Below are positions 42,537-50,870 of a DNA stretch of 64,000 nt, in pieces. Every line of letters starts with the position of its first letter. The first letter of the stretch is position 1. A model generated the notes under the pieces. The model was not told the DNA's origin. It was given only the letters and a program-made list of their open reading frames with translations, and did no database searches. The stretch spans positions 4,466,501-4,530,500 of the forward strand of contig NZ_CP107932.1 in the NCBI RefSeq assembly GCF_036032445.1, read 5' to 3'. This DNA is from Nocardia sp. NBC_00416. Lineage in GTDB: Bacteria > Actinomycetota > Actinomycetes > Mycobacteriales > Mycobacteriaceae. Position numbers and translations under genes: made by a program.

Positions 42537-43520
42537 TCAGTGGGCGCCCACCAACGGCGGCAGTCCGGTTCGACTAGGCGAACGCAGCACCTTGAGCCAG
42601 CCTGCGCCGACTTCCCACGCGGCCACAACGACCGCGATGGCGATCACGGCCTGTGTGAACAAGCGCATTGCTTCGGTTCCGTCACCGGGGAATTCCGCGT
42701 CGAAATAGGCAGCCTCGAACAGCCGGCCACTGGTGGCGAGCCACATCAGGGGCACGACGAACAGAATGTTCAGCACGGTGTTGACCGCGGCGAGCACAGT
42801 GGTCCAGCGGCCGATGGCGTATTTAGCGATATCGAGCACGATGGTCAGACCCAGAACCCCGAGTAAGGCCGGCATCCAGAACGACCACAGGTCGACGTCC
42901 AGCATCTGGATCGGCGCCCCGCCGGCATCCCGATAGGCCGAGAACTCGCGCTGCAACAGGGCAGCAACAATGAGAATGAGGGCGACACCCACCGAGAACA
43001 CCGTCTCTACCAGCGAGATCCCGCGATCCTCATCGGTATCCGGAAGGTTGTCGACCGACCACGCCCCAGCGGGGTTTTCCCGACGCCGGCCGCTGCGTTC
43101 GAGCACCGCGTACACGAGGGTTGTCCAGAACGCGATCTGCAGCGCCACCATCACGGTCGACCAGACAGCGCCCCCGATCGCCGCACCTGCGGACGAGCCG
43201 TCGATGATGTCGAGTGCCAAAACCGCAATCCCTGGCAGGAGCGCGATCCACAGGAGACCTTTGAGGAGTCGTCGCCAACCGAGGAAGAGCTCGGGACCGA
43301 TCAAGTACAGGGACCGGCCCGCCAATCCGGCCGCGAGACGATCCGGATCTCCGAGGTCGGTGAGCACCGCGACCTCGGCGGCTGCCGGTTCGGTGCCGGC
43401 TTCCACCTTCGCGTCGACCGCGTCGGTGATCGAACCGCGCAGTTCGCGGTCGATGTCATCGCGGGCGTCTGCGGGAACGCTGCGCAGGGTCGCAGCGACG
43501 TATCGATCGGTCAGCGTCAT
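42537..43520 (-). CDS. HAAS/permease-prefix-domain membrane protein
   Basis: A 327-residue protein. Residues 1-65 form a HAAS-type helical domain (TLTDRYVAATLRSVPADAR, then RELRGSITDAVDAKVEAG and LTDLGDPDRLAAGLAG). About six hydrophobic helices follow (for example LLWIALLPGIAVLALDII and MPALLGVLGLTIVLDIA). Such proteins are almost always encoded next to a PadR regulator and are thought to act in envelope stress or as permease partners. ATG 43520 overlaps the padR stop by 4 nt, so it is translated with it. The much longer open frame upstream is not part of the gene. Confidence 0.85.
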   Translation of the reverse strand: MTLTDRYVAATLRSVPADARDDIDRELRGSITDAVDAKVEAGTEPAAAEVAVLTDLGDPDRLAAGLAGRSLYLIGPELFLGWRRLLKGLLWIALLPGIAVLALDIIDGSSAGAAIGGAVWSTVMVALQIAFWTTLVYAVLERSGRRRENPAGAWSVDNLPDTDEDRGISLVETVFSVGVALILIVAALLQREFSAYRDAGGAPIQMLDVDLWSFWMPALLGVLGLTIVLDIAKYAIGRWTTVLAAVNTVLNILFVVPLMWLATSGRLFEAAYFDAEFPGDGTEAMRLFTQAVIAIAVVVAAWEVGAGWLKVLRSPSRTGLPPLVGAH

Positions 43521-43867
43521 GACGTGCCTTTCTGGGTGGCGGATTCCATTGTCTGCAGGCTTTTTCCGATGGCGGTCCACTCGTCGAGGAGCGTCGCCGC
43601 GAGTTTCTCTCCGGATTCGGAGACTTGGTAGAACTTCCGCGGGCGTGACTCGTCGGTGTTCCACTCGCTGACCAATAGCCCTTGTTTCTCGAGGCGGCGC
43701 AGTAGCGGATACAGGGTGTTGGCATCGACCGCGATCCCCGCACCGGCCAGCGCCTCGAGTAGGCCGTAGCCGTAGCCGGGCCTGCGCAACATCAAGAGAC
43801 TGGCGACGACGACGGAACCACGTCGCACCTCCTGGCTGTGGCTGGTAATCAACTCTGCGTCGACCAT
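43517..43867 (-). CDS. PadR-family transcriptional regulator
   Basis: A 116-residue winged-helix protein. It starts MVDAELITSHSQEVRRGSVVV; the recognition region is YGYGLLEALAGAGIAVDANTLYPLLRRLEKQGLL and the wing ESRPRKFYQVSESGEKLA. ATG 43867 is chosen because a TTGCGA-17-TATCGT promoter ends 7 nt upstream. An ACACAC-n4-GTGTGT palindrome overlaps the -10 box, which indicates autoregulation. The partner membrane protein overlaps its stop by 4 nt. Confidence 0.9.
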   Translation of the reverse strand: MVDAELITSHSQEVRRGSVVVASLLMLRRPGYGYGLLEALAGAGIAVDANTLYPLLRRLEKQGLLVSEWNTDESRPRKFYQVSESGEKLAATLLDEWTAIGKSLQTMESATQKGTS

Positions 43868-43870
43868 GCC

Positions 43871-43903
43871 ACACACGATAGTGTGTGACACACAGTATCG
43901 CAA
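43871..43903 (-). promoter_or_regulatory. padR promoter with overlapping palindromic operator
   Basis: On the minus strand TTGCGA (43903-43898), 17 nt, then TATCGT (43880-43875), 7 nt before the ATG. The palindrome ACACAC-GATA-GTGTGT (43871-43886) covers the -10 region, a typical PadR autorepressor site. The further stretch to 43971 shows nothing else. Confidence 0.75.
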
Positions 43904-43971
43904 CAGGCACTACATGCACAGGACGATGGCGCTCGCAGTTCTTTGGGCTGTCGGAATTGCCGTCACGATGC

Positions 43972-44150
43972 AGAGCGCTGGATAATGTGGCGCCAGCCGC
44001 CATGCATACCCGCTGACCAGCACGTATGGGATGGTGTCGATGATGACCCTGCGTGAATGCTGTCGCGGCCGCCCGGTTCGGCCGTGCGGTCGGCCGCGGT
44101 GGTAGCAGCGGCTGGATCACAGCCCACTGGGCATCGGTGATGGTTCGTGG
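43972..44150 (-). mobile_element. IS5-type transposase remnant
   Basis: On the minus strand the sequence reads ITDAQWAVIQPLLPPRPTA, the N-terminal DUF4096-type domain of IS5-family transposases. After one frameshift it continues as RVIIDTIPYVLVSGYAWRLAPH, the next conserved block. No further part of the transposase or terminal inverted repeats is visible. It sits at the junction between the PadR module and the second copy of the duplicated segment. Confidence 0.75.
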
Positions 44151-44221
44151 ACGGGTTTACACGAACGCGGGCGTAGCCAGCCATAGCATCACCTGCCTAG
44201 GCCGGGTGGCATGCGCGACGG

Positions 44222-44537
44222 GTCTCAGCGGGGACCGAGCCGCCCGGCCCGTGATCGGATACGCCACATGGCGAGCCGAGCGCGGTCCGGGCTGCTGTGG
44301 TACGCGGTCCGAGACCGCGCCACGGGACTGCTCCTGGGAAATTGCGGCCTCTTCGCCGGACGTACAGGCGCGGAACCCGAGATCGGCTACGAGATCCGCC
44401 GGTCCCATCAGGGACGCGGATTCGCGAGCGAGGCCGCAGCGGCCGTCCTCGAGGAAGCACTGTCCTGTGGCGTACCGCCCATCACGAAACCATCAGCGGC
44501 GGGGGTCGCTCACGATCTGAGGGGTCGCACAGGTGGT
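44222..44537 (+). pseudogene. Second, truncated copy of the WYL-end / GNAT segment
   Basis: It repeats 41269-41859 with two deletions. The first fuses the end of the WYL gene and the ATG to the middle of the acetyltransferase (ATGGCGAGCCGAGCGCGG). The flanks in the intact copy share CGCCGCATG, so the loss probably occurred between short direct repeats. The second removes the C-terminal part after LSCGVP. The surviving middle (LLWYAVRDRATGLLLGNCG...AVLEEALSCGV) is in frame, unlike in the first copy. It cannot fold as a full GNAT domain. Confidence 0.85.
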
Positions 44538-44544
44538 ATGGGAG

Positions 44545-44994
44545 CTAGTGTCCGGCCGGCGATGTTGCCGCCACGGACTCGGCGAGGTTCTTCAGTGCGG
44601 CGAGCACGGGGTTTTCCTCGTCATCGCTGTCCGCATGCTCACCCGCGCTCACGCGGGGGTCTTCCTGGGTGATCGTCAAATTGGTCGCACCCGCGTCGTC
44701 TTCGAGCGCGTAGCCCATCGTGAAGTAGTTTTCCGGCTTGTCTTCGAGGTCTGGGCGGGGAGCGAACATGGAGTACCGCAATTGCGCGGGAGCGTCGACA
44801 AGGAGCACAGTCCCCCACTGCTCGAATGTGTTTCCTTCCCACTCGTTGGTGAAACGAATCGGAGAATCCACGGACCAGTCGGTGCTCAGGACACTGCCGT
44901 ATTGCCATTGCGCGACATAGGCAGGGTCGGTGAGTATCGCCCACACGAGCTCGCGGGGGGCTTTGATACGGACGCTGGATGTGGATACGTGCAT
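44545..44994 (-). CDS. SRPBCC-family protein (AHSA1-like)
   Basis: A 149-residue START-like protein. ATG 44994 (MHVSTSSVRIKAPRELVWAIL) is chosen since that is the family N-terminus. PAYVAQWQYGSVLSTDW and TNEWEGNTFEQWGTVLLVDAP are typical of AHSA1/SRPBCC proteins, and the domain ends with a helix NPVLAALKNLAESVAA. These proteins bind hydrophobic ligands. It is divergent from the MarR regulator, whose operators lie 90 nt upstream of this gene, so it may belong to that regulon. Confidence 0.85.
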   Translation of the reverse strand: MHVSTSSVRIKAPRELVWAILTDPAYVAQWQYGSVLSTDWSVDSPIRFTNEWEGNTFEQWGTVLLVDAPAQLRYSMFAPRPDLEDKPENYFTMGYALEDDAGATNLTITQEDPRVSAGEHADSDDEENPVLAALKNLAESVAATSPAGH

Positions 44995-45083
44995 AGCGGG
45001 AACCGTACTTGCGCGAGGTTGCCGGCGAGTCACCAGCGTTGAGGAGACACCGACAGCATGCGTTCGGCAAGCCTCATCAAATG

Positions 45084-45112
45084 TTGACCTGATCAAGAGT
45101 TGAGGGTATCAA
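45084..45112. promoter_or_regulatory. Tandem TTGA-N5-TCAA operators
   Basis: TTGA-CCTGA-TCAA (45084-45096) and TTGA-GGGTA-TCAA (45100-45112) are spaced 16 bp centre to centre. A TCAA-ATG-TTGA arrangement overlaps the first. They lie just before the MarR start, as expected for an autoregulator that also faces the divergent SRPBCC gene. Confidence 0.75.
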
Positions 45113-45119
45113 TGAAACC

Positions 45120-45557
45120 GTGAGCAGCTCGGCACATGAGGACCAGTTCTTCCATGACCTCGCCACCACCTCAACGCAGTTACGTCAAGCATTCGCAGGC
45201 CAGATCGGAATCAGTGCGCAACGACTACAACTCCTGATGCGGCTTCGATGGCAGGGCGAGACCAGCCACAGCAACCTGCGACAGGCGCTGGGGGCGGATG
45301 CCGCGACCATCACGCGACTGGTCAAGAAATTCGAGGCCGAAGGACTCGTCACCCGCCGAGTAGATCCCGACAACAATCGCTACACCCTGGCGGTCCTGAC
45401 CCCGACCGGCGAACGACTCGCCGGCGAACTGGACCACGCACACCAGGAATACCAGCACCGGCTGCTCGACGGTGTCAGCGTCGAGCACCAGCAGATCGTC
45501 ATGGACGTGCTACGGCGCGTCCGCACGAACGCCACCATCGCCGAGGAAAAGACATGA
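45120..45557 (+). CDS. MarR-family transcriptional regulator
   Basis: A 145-residue winged-helix regulator. The recognition helix region is SHSNLRQALGADAATITRLVKKFEAEGLVTRRVDPDNNR, with the wing YTLAVLTPTGERLAGELDHA. GTG 45120 follows tandem palindromes that are likely its own operators. The stop overlaps the SnoaL-like gene by 4 nt (ATGA). MarR proteins of this kind usually respond to small aromatic or reactive ligands. Confidence 0.9.
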   Translation: MSSSAHEDQFFHDLATTSTQLRQAFAGQIGISAQRLQLLMRLRWQGETSHSNLRQALGADAATITRLVKKFEAEGLVTRRVDPDNNRYTLAVLTPTGERLAGELDHAHQEYQHRLLDGVSVEHQQIVMDVLRRVRTNATIAEEKT

Positions 45558-45898
45558 CGAACGACCCACAGGCCACCGCCCGACGCATGTACGAAGCATT
45601 CAACGCACGCGACTACACCGCGACCCAGGAGATATTCACCGAGGATTTCTACAGCCACCCACTCGACGCCACCGGCCCGAGCAGCGTCGCCCAGGCATGG
45701 AAACGATTCCACCAGGCCTTCCCCGCCGTCCGTGTCGTCGTCGAGGACATGATCATCGAACGCGATCGCGTTGCTACACGTACCAGCGTGCACGGCATCC
45801 CCGGCCGGAAACCTCCGACCATGATGGAAATATTCGCAATTCGTGACGGCCGCATCGCCGAACTCTGGGGCCTGTCCTCCCTGGACCGCGACAACTGA
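45554..45898 (+). CDS. SnoaL-like / NTF2-fold protein
   Basis: A 114-residue alpha+beta barrel protein. It starts MTNDPQATARRMYEAFNARDY and has the typical FTEDFYSHPLDATGPSSVAQAWKRFHQAFPAVRVVVEDM. DGRIAELWG near the end is the usual SnoaL closing strand. Such proteins act as isomerases, cyclases or ligand carriers; here the exact role is unknown. It is translated with the MarR regulator. Confidence 0.88.
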   Translation: MTNDPQATARRMYEAFNARDYTATQEIFTEDFYSHPLDATGPSSVAQAWKRFHQAFPAVRVVVEDMIIERDRVATRTSVHGIPGRKPPTMMEIFAIRDGRIAELWGLSSLDRDN

Positions 45899-45961
45899 TC
45901 CGAGTGAGATGGCAGCACAATGCCGGGCCGGAGCTTCTTCCTTGTCGACCTCCGCACGCGG

Positions 45962-46852
45962 TCAGGACGCGATACGCGGACGTGGATTCAGGCTTTCGAA
46001 GGCCCGCTCCGAGCTCTGCGCACCGTACCCGGCCGCGATCTGCCGGTCCACGAGATCGCGGACCGGGCCGACGATATCGAGATCGACCCCGGCGTCCCGG
46101 CTGGCCGACACGATGGCGTCCAGCGCGGCCTTGGTGAATGTCAGCGGCTGCAACACCTGCGAGTAGTCGCCCGTATCGATCTGCGCCCCGGCCGCGGGCA
46201 ACGACGGGAGCAACGCCGCGAGCCAGGAGGCGGCGCGATTGCCGAACTCCTCAGCGGACATGCCGATCTCGCGAACCATGGCCGCACCGTGGTAATAGCC
46301 CGCGAACATCACGTACATGCCGGAGAGCAGAGCGAAATCGACCAGCGACGCCCGACCGGCGTCGGCGCCGAAATACTCGGCGGTACCAAGTGATTCGAGC
46401 ACGTCGCGGAATGTGTCGAAGACATCGGACGATCCGCTGTAGAGCAGCGCCGAGCCGGGCCGACCGATCATCTCGGGAGTGGCCATGATGCCGCCGTCGA
46501 GAAAGGGGATGCCGTTCGCGGCCGCCCAGGTAGCCAGTTCCCGGGCGCCGGCCGGTTCGGTGCTCGTGAGATTCACCAGGGGGCGCCCGGCCAGGAGCCC
46601 GGCAACGGGGTCGAGAACCTCGTGCACCGATCCGTGATCGAACAGGCACCCGACGACGAGATCACTCGCCCGCACCGCCTCCGCCGCCGTCGCGACGCTC
46701 GTCGCGCCGCGGGCGATGAGATCGGCGTCCTTCCCCGGACTGCGGTTCCATACGGTGGTCGGGTGTCCGGCCGCGACGAACGCCGCGGCCAGGGCTCGGC
46801 CCATCGCGCCCAGGCCGAGCACGGTCACCGTCGTCTGCGTAGAACTCGTCAC
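45962..46852 (-). CDS. NAD(P)-dependent oxidoreductase, imine reductase type
   Basis: A 296-residue member of the beta-hydroxyacid dehydrogenase / imine reductase family. Rossmann motif VTVLGLGAMGRALAAAF, then NLTSTEPAGARELATWA and GGIMATPEMIGRPGSALLYSG. The C-terminal all-helical dimer domain has LLSGMYVMFAGYYHGAAMV and KAALDAIVSASRDAGVD. GTG 46852 is taken because AGGAG lies 8 nt upstream; the longer frame adds 32 poorly coding residues. The conserved Lys of hydroxyacid dehydrogenases is not seen at the usual site, which fits imine reductases. Its 3' half is duplicated at 41888. Confidence 0.85.
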   Translation of the reverse strand: MTSSTQTTVTVLGLGAMGRALAAAFVAAGHPTTVWNRSPGKDADLIARGATSVATAAEAVRASDLVVGCLFDHGSVHEVLDPVAGLLAGRPLVNLTSTEPAGARELATWAAANGIPFLDGGIMATPEMIGRPGSALLYSGSSDVFDTFRDVLESLGTAEYFGADAGRASLVDFALLSGMYVMFAGYYHGAAMVREIGMSAEEFGNRAASWLAALLPSLPAAGAQIDTGDYSQVLQPLTFTKAALDAIVSASRDAGVDLDIVGPVRDLVDRQIAAGYGAQSSERAFESLNPRPRIAS

Positions 46853-46943
46853 TGCCTGCACTCCTGTATGGCTCAAAAATCGCTCGGGTGGTGTGGGGCG
46901 CGCCGGTAACGATTCTCGAGGGCCGCGACCGCGACGACAAGTA

Positions 46944-46959
46944 CCCACTAATTAGTGGG
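46944..46959. promoter_or_regulatory. Perfect 16-bp palindrome upstream of imine reductase
   Basis: CCCACTAATTAGTGGG is fully symmetric, 92 nt upstream of the imine reductase start. A second palindrome, CTTAC-N6-GTAAG (46963-46978), is adjacent. The stretch to the P450 start at 47263 contains no gene I can support and no regulator gene next to it. Confidence 0.65.
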
Positions 46960-47262
46960 CTACTTACATATCGGTAAGCATCGAGAGCCGCTGACCGTCC
47001 GACCGCGCCACCCGCCCGACACCGCGAACTCGGTGCGGACCGCGAGCGGTGGGTGGTCGAGTATCGCCTGCGGCGCGGCGCACTACCGGTCGCAGGCCGC
47101 ACAGAATTCGATTCCGCTCCGCCGTCGCAGCTTTCGGATGACGGGCGGTGCCGCCCTCTCGGACCAGGCACGATCTCGAGTAACCACCGCGGCGGGCTCG
47201 ACGATGCCTGTGATATCCGTAACGACCACAAGGACGCGACGGTTCGACGATGGAGGGGCTCG

Positions 47263-48567
47263 ATGAAACCGCAGTACATATATCGGTGGGTCAACAATCA
47301 CGGGGTGGTTCGCCTGTTCGAGAAGGCACTGCTGCGTCGTGGCGATCTGTTCGCGCGATTGAACGGCAGCTCGGAGGGAATCGAGAACCCCTACGCTCTC
47401 ATCGAGCAGATGCGGGGGGACGGTGGGTTGCGCCGGACCCTTCCGGTGTGGACCGCATTCGATCACGACCTGGTACGAGAAATACTGCGCGACAACCGTT
47501 TCGGCACCGGCATGCCGACCGTTCTCGGTGTGCCGCGGCCGCTGCGGCGGATACTGGACCGCCGGCCCCTCCCGCCGAATCCGGTGGATCCGCCGTCGAT
47601 GCTGGTGATCGACCAGCCCGAGCACACCCGGATGCGCAAACCGATCGCCGCGGCCTTCACCCCGCGGGCCGTCGCCCGGCTGCGCGACCGGATCGAGACG
47701 GTCACCGACGAACTGCTCGCGGCACTCCCCGACGACGGGCCCACCGATCTGGTGGCGCGGTACGCGGCGCAGGTCCCCATCGCCATCATCTCCGAAATGC
47801 TCGGATTCCCGGACTCCGACCGCGAGATGTTCCTGCGCTGGGGCGACGACATCAGTCCGTTGCTGGATATCGGGATCTCCTGGCGGACGCATCAGCAGGC
47901 GATGGAATCTTCGGAGCGGGTGTACCGGTATCTGGTCGAGCACGTCGAGCGCCTGCGCGCCGAACCCGGTGACGATATCCTCAGCAGCCTGGTCGCCGCG
48001 GGCGATCTGTCCACCTACGAACTGTGCGCGTCGGCGACCCTGCTCATGGCCGCGGGCTTCGAAACGACGGTGAACCTAATCGGGAAGGGCATCGTCTGGC
48101 TGCTCCGCCATCCCGGCCAGCTGGACCGGTTGCGCGCGGAGCCCGAACTCTGGCCCAACGCGGTGGAGGAGATCCTCCGGATCGATCCGCCGGTGCAATC
48201 GACCGCGCGCACCACCCGCACCACGGTGGAGATCGGCGGGACGCGGTTGCGCAAAGGATCGATCGTGGTGCTGTCACTGGCGGGCGCGAACCGCGACTCC
48301 GCCGTTTTCACCGACCCGGCCCGCTTCGATATCACCCGGGACAATGCCAAGAACCATCTCTCCTTCAGCAGTGGAATCCATGTGTGCCTGGGCGCCGGAC
48401 TGGCCCGGATGGAAGCGGCACACGCCCTGCGCGCACTGTTCGAGACTTTTCCGGACCTGCGGTTGACCGATCCGCCCACCCGGCGGCCGCTGTTCACCCT
48501 GCACGGTTACGAGCACCTCCCCGCGCACACCGGACCGCGCGTCCGCAGCCACCTGACCGCCGGCTGA
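47263..48567 (+). CDS. Cytochrome P450
   Basis: A 434-residue soluble bacterial P450. The I-helix motif is AAGFETT (~263-268), the K-helix ExxR is in EEILRIDPPVQ, and the heme loop FSSGIHVCLGAGLARME has the Cys ligand near residue 375. The N-terminus has no membrane anchor. ATG 47263 stands 6-10 nt after TGGAGGGG. It converges on the NRPS gene with a shared terminator, so it could tailor the peptide, or it may be unrelated. No ferredoxin is adjacent. Confidence 0.92.
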   Translation: MKPQYIYRWVNNHGVVRLFEKALLRRGDLFARLNGSSEGIENPYALIEQMRGDGGLRRTLPVWTAFDHDLVREILRDNRFGTGMPTVLGVPRPLRRILDRRPLPPNPVDPPSMLVIDQPEHTRMRKPIAAAFTPRAVARLRDRIETVTDELLAALPDDGPTDLVARYAAQVPIAIISEMLGFPDSDREMFLRWGDDISPLLDIGISWRTHQQAMESSERVYRYLVEHVERLRAEPGDDILSSLVAAGDLSTYELCASATLLMAAGFETTVNLIGKGIVWLLRHPGQLDRLRAEPELWPNAVEEILRIDPPVQSTARTTRTTVEIGGTRLRKGSIVVLSLAGANRDSAVFTDPARFDITRDNAKNHLSFSSGIHVCLGAGLARMEAAHALRALFETFPDLRLTDPPTRRPLFTLHGYEHLPAHTGPRVRSHLTAG

Positions 48568-48723
48568 GGGAGGACCCGTTCGAGCGGTCCGCGCGCAACT
48601 CCCACGGTCGGCTCGTCCGCGGCGGCGCGGGGCTGCGGTCGCCCGCGCAGTACGCGTTCGCTTCCTGCCCGATGGTGGAACCGCGCGCCGACCGGCGGCG
48701 GTGAAGACCGCCGGGCCGGCCGG

Positions 48724-48752
48724 ACCGGGTGGGGTTCGCGACCCCACCCGGT
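48724..48752. terminator. Bidirectional terminator between P450 and NRPS
   Basis: A perfect 11-bp stem (ACCGGGTGGGG at 48724-48734 with CCCCACCCGGT at 48742-48752) with a 7-nt loop lies 7 nt from the NRPS stop. Confidence 0.85.
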
Positions 48753-48758
48753 AACCGG

Positions 48759-50870
48759 TCAGCTCTCGACGACGGTGACCTCTTCGGGGACCTCGCCCAC
48801 CTGTTCGCCGGCGGCGACGAACCAGTGGGTGACCTCGCCGGACTCGATATCGCCGGCCGGATCGTCTCCGGTCGGCAGCACCGAGAGCGCGCCCGCGGTG
48901 ACGGCGACGAGGAATTCGTCCACCGCCGCGGAGCCCGACGACGCGGTCGTGAACGTGGTCGACTCGTAGTCGATCTCGTTCGTTTCGCGCAGCCGGGCCG
49001 CCCGGTCGAGGGCCTCGGTCTGCGTGAGGATCCGGGCCTCGGTGGCGGTGACCACCACGAAGGCCGGATGGTCCTCACCCAGCGGCCGGGTCCGGTCGGC
49101 GTAGGACACCGGGTGCGTGGCGGCCTCGGTCAGTTCCGCGGCGATATCGTCGGCATCCGGGTTCAGCCAGGGCAACGAACCGGAGGCCGTATCGCCCAGC
49201 ACCAGATCGGCGTTCGCGGCGGCGACCCGGTCGGCCGACAGGTCCGCGGCGAAGACCAGTGCGGCACCGGACTTCTGGACCGCCCACGCCGCGACCGTCG
49301 CGTCCACCGACCGTGCCGTGGTGACCGCCACGGTATTACCGGGTCCGATATCGCGGGCGATCAGCAACCGGGCCAACTGCGAGGACCGGCGGTCCAGGCT
49401 CTGGAAGGCGATCTCGTCGTCACCCACCAGCAGCGCGGGTGCGGCCGGATCTTCCTCGACCACTTCGGCCAGCGCCTTGGCGACGGTACGGGCCCCGACC
49501 CAGCCGGCCGGTTCGGCCGCGGGCGCGGCCTTGGACTCGGTCACCAGCCGCGCACGCTCGGCCGCGTCGAGGATATCGATATCGCCGACCGGGGTGTCGG
49601 TGTCCGCGGCCAGCGCCTCCAGGACCCGTTGGAACCGGGCGGCCAGTGTTTCGGTTTCCGCCTCGGTGAACCGGTCCCCGGCGTACTCGAGGGAGAAGCC
49701 GAGCTGTTCCTCATCGGTGACCATGACCGTGATCGGGTAGTTCGTGCCGCCGTGGAAGTCCAGGCCGACCACCGACATCCCGTCGATCGAACTCACCCGT
49801 TCGATGGACTCGCGGTCCACCGGATAGGACTCGAAGACGAGCAGTGTGTCGAACTGGGCTCCCGCCCCGGCCGCACGCTGGATCTCGGGCAGGCCGATGT
49901 GGTGGTGATCCAGCAGCGCCGCCTGTTCCTGTTGCACCCGGGTGAGCAGGTCGGCGACCGTGGCCCGGTCGTCGATCCGAACCCGGACCGGCAGCGTGTT
50001 GATGAACAGACCGACCATCGACTCCACCCCGGCCAGATCGGCCGGGCGGCCGGAGACGGTGGCGCCGAAGACGACCTCGTCACGACCGGTGAGCCGGCCC
50101 AGCAGCACGGCCCACGCGGACTGCGCCAGAGTGTTGACGGTGACCCCGAGCGCGGCCGCCCGGTCCCGGATCCGCCGGGACAGGTCCGCGTCCAGCGTCG
50201 TGTGCACCTTGCCGTCCGGAACCTTGTTCGCGGACTGCTGCGGCGCGAGCAGGGTCGGTTCGTCGACCCCGGTCAGCGCGTCGGTCCACACCCGCACCGA
50301 ATCGGATCGGTCGTGCTCGGCGAGCCAGCCCAGGAAATCCCGGTACGGGGCCACCGGCGGCAGCTGCGCCGGATCGCCGTGCAGGGCGTACAGCATCAAC
50401 AGATCACGCATGACCAGCGGCAGCGACCAGCCGTCGATCAGGATGTGATGCGAATCGACGACCAGGAACGCCCGCTCGGCTTCGGTGCGCACCAGGGCGA
50501 ACCGGATCAGGGGCGCCACCGCCATATCGAAGTTGTCGGCCCGGTCCGCGGCCAGCCACCGCTGCAGCGCGGCGGCCCGATCGGCCTCGGGAACGGTACG
50601 CAGATCCACTTCGCGCCAGGGCAACTCGACCCGATCCGAGACCACCTGGACCGCCCGGCCCACCGAATCGGCGGTGAAGGCGACCCGCAGGTTCGGATAC
50701 CGATCGAGCAGCGCCTGCCCGGCCGACCGCAGTCGTCCGGCGTCGACCTCGCCGCCGAGTTCGATGATCGCCTGCTGGACGTAGATATCCGCGGCGCCGG
50801 CCGAGAGCTGGGCCAGGAACAGCAGACCGGACTGCAGCGGGGTCAGCGGCCAGACCTCCGACACCGCCGG
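48759..50870 (-). other. NRPS C-terminal C domain and truncated A domain
   Basis: The C domain (50870-49560) has an intact HHILIDGWS near 50440. An A-like N-terminal portion follows (TVAKALAEVVEEDPAAPALL, then SSQLARLLIARDIGPGNTVAV), but the ATP loop TSGSTGxPKG is replaced by VVVTATEARILTQTEALD. The protein ends ~100 residues later (VGEVPEEVTVVES). There is no T or TE domain. Confidence 0.85.
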
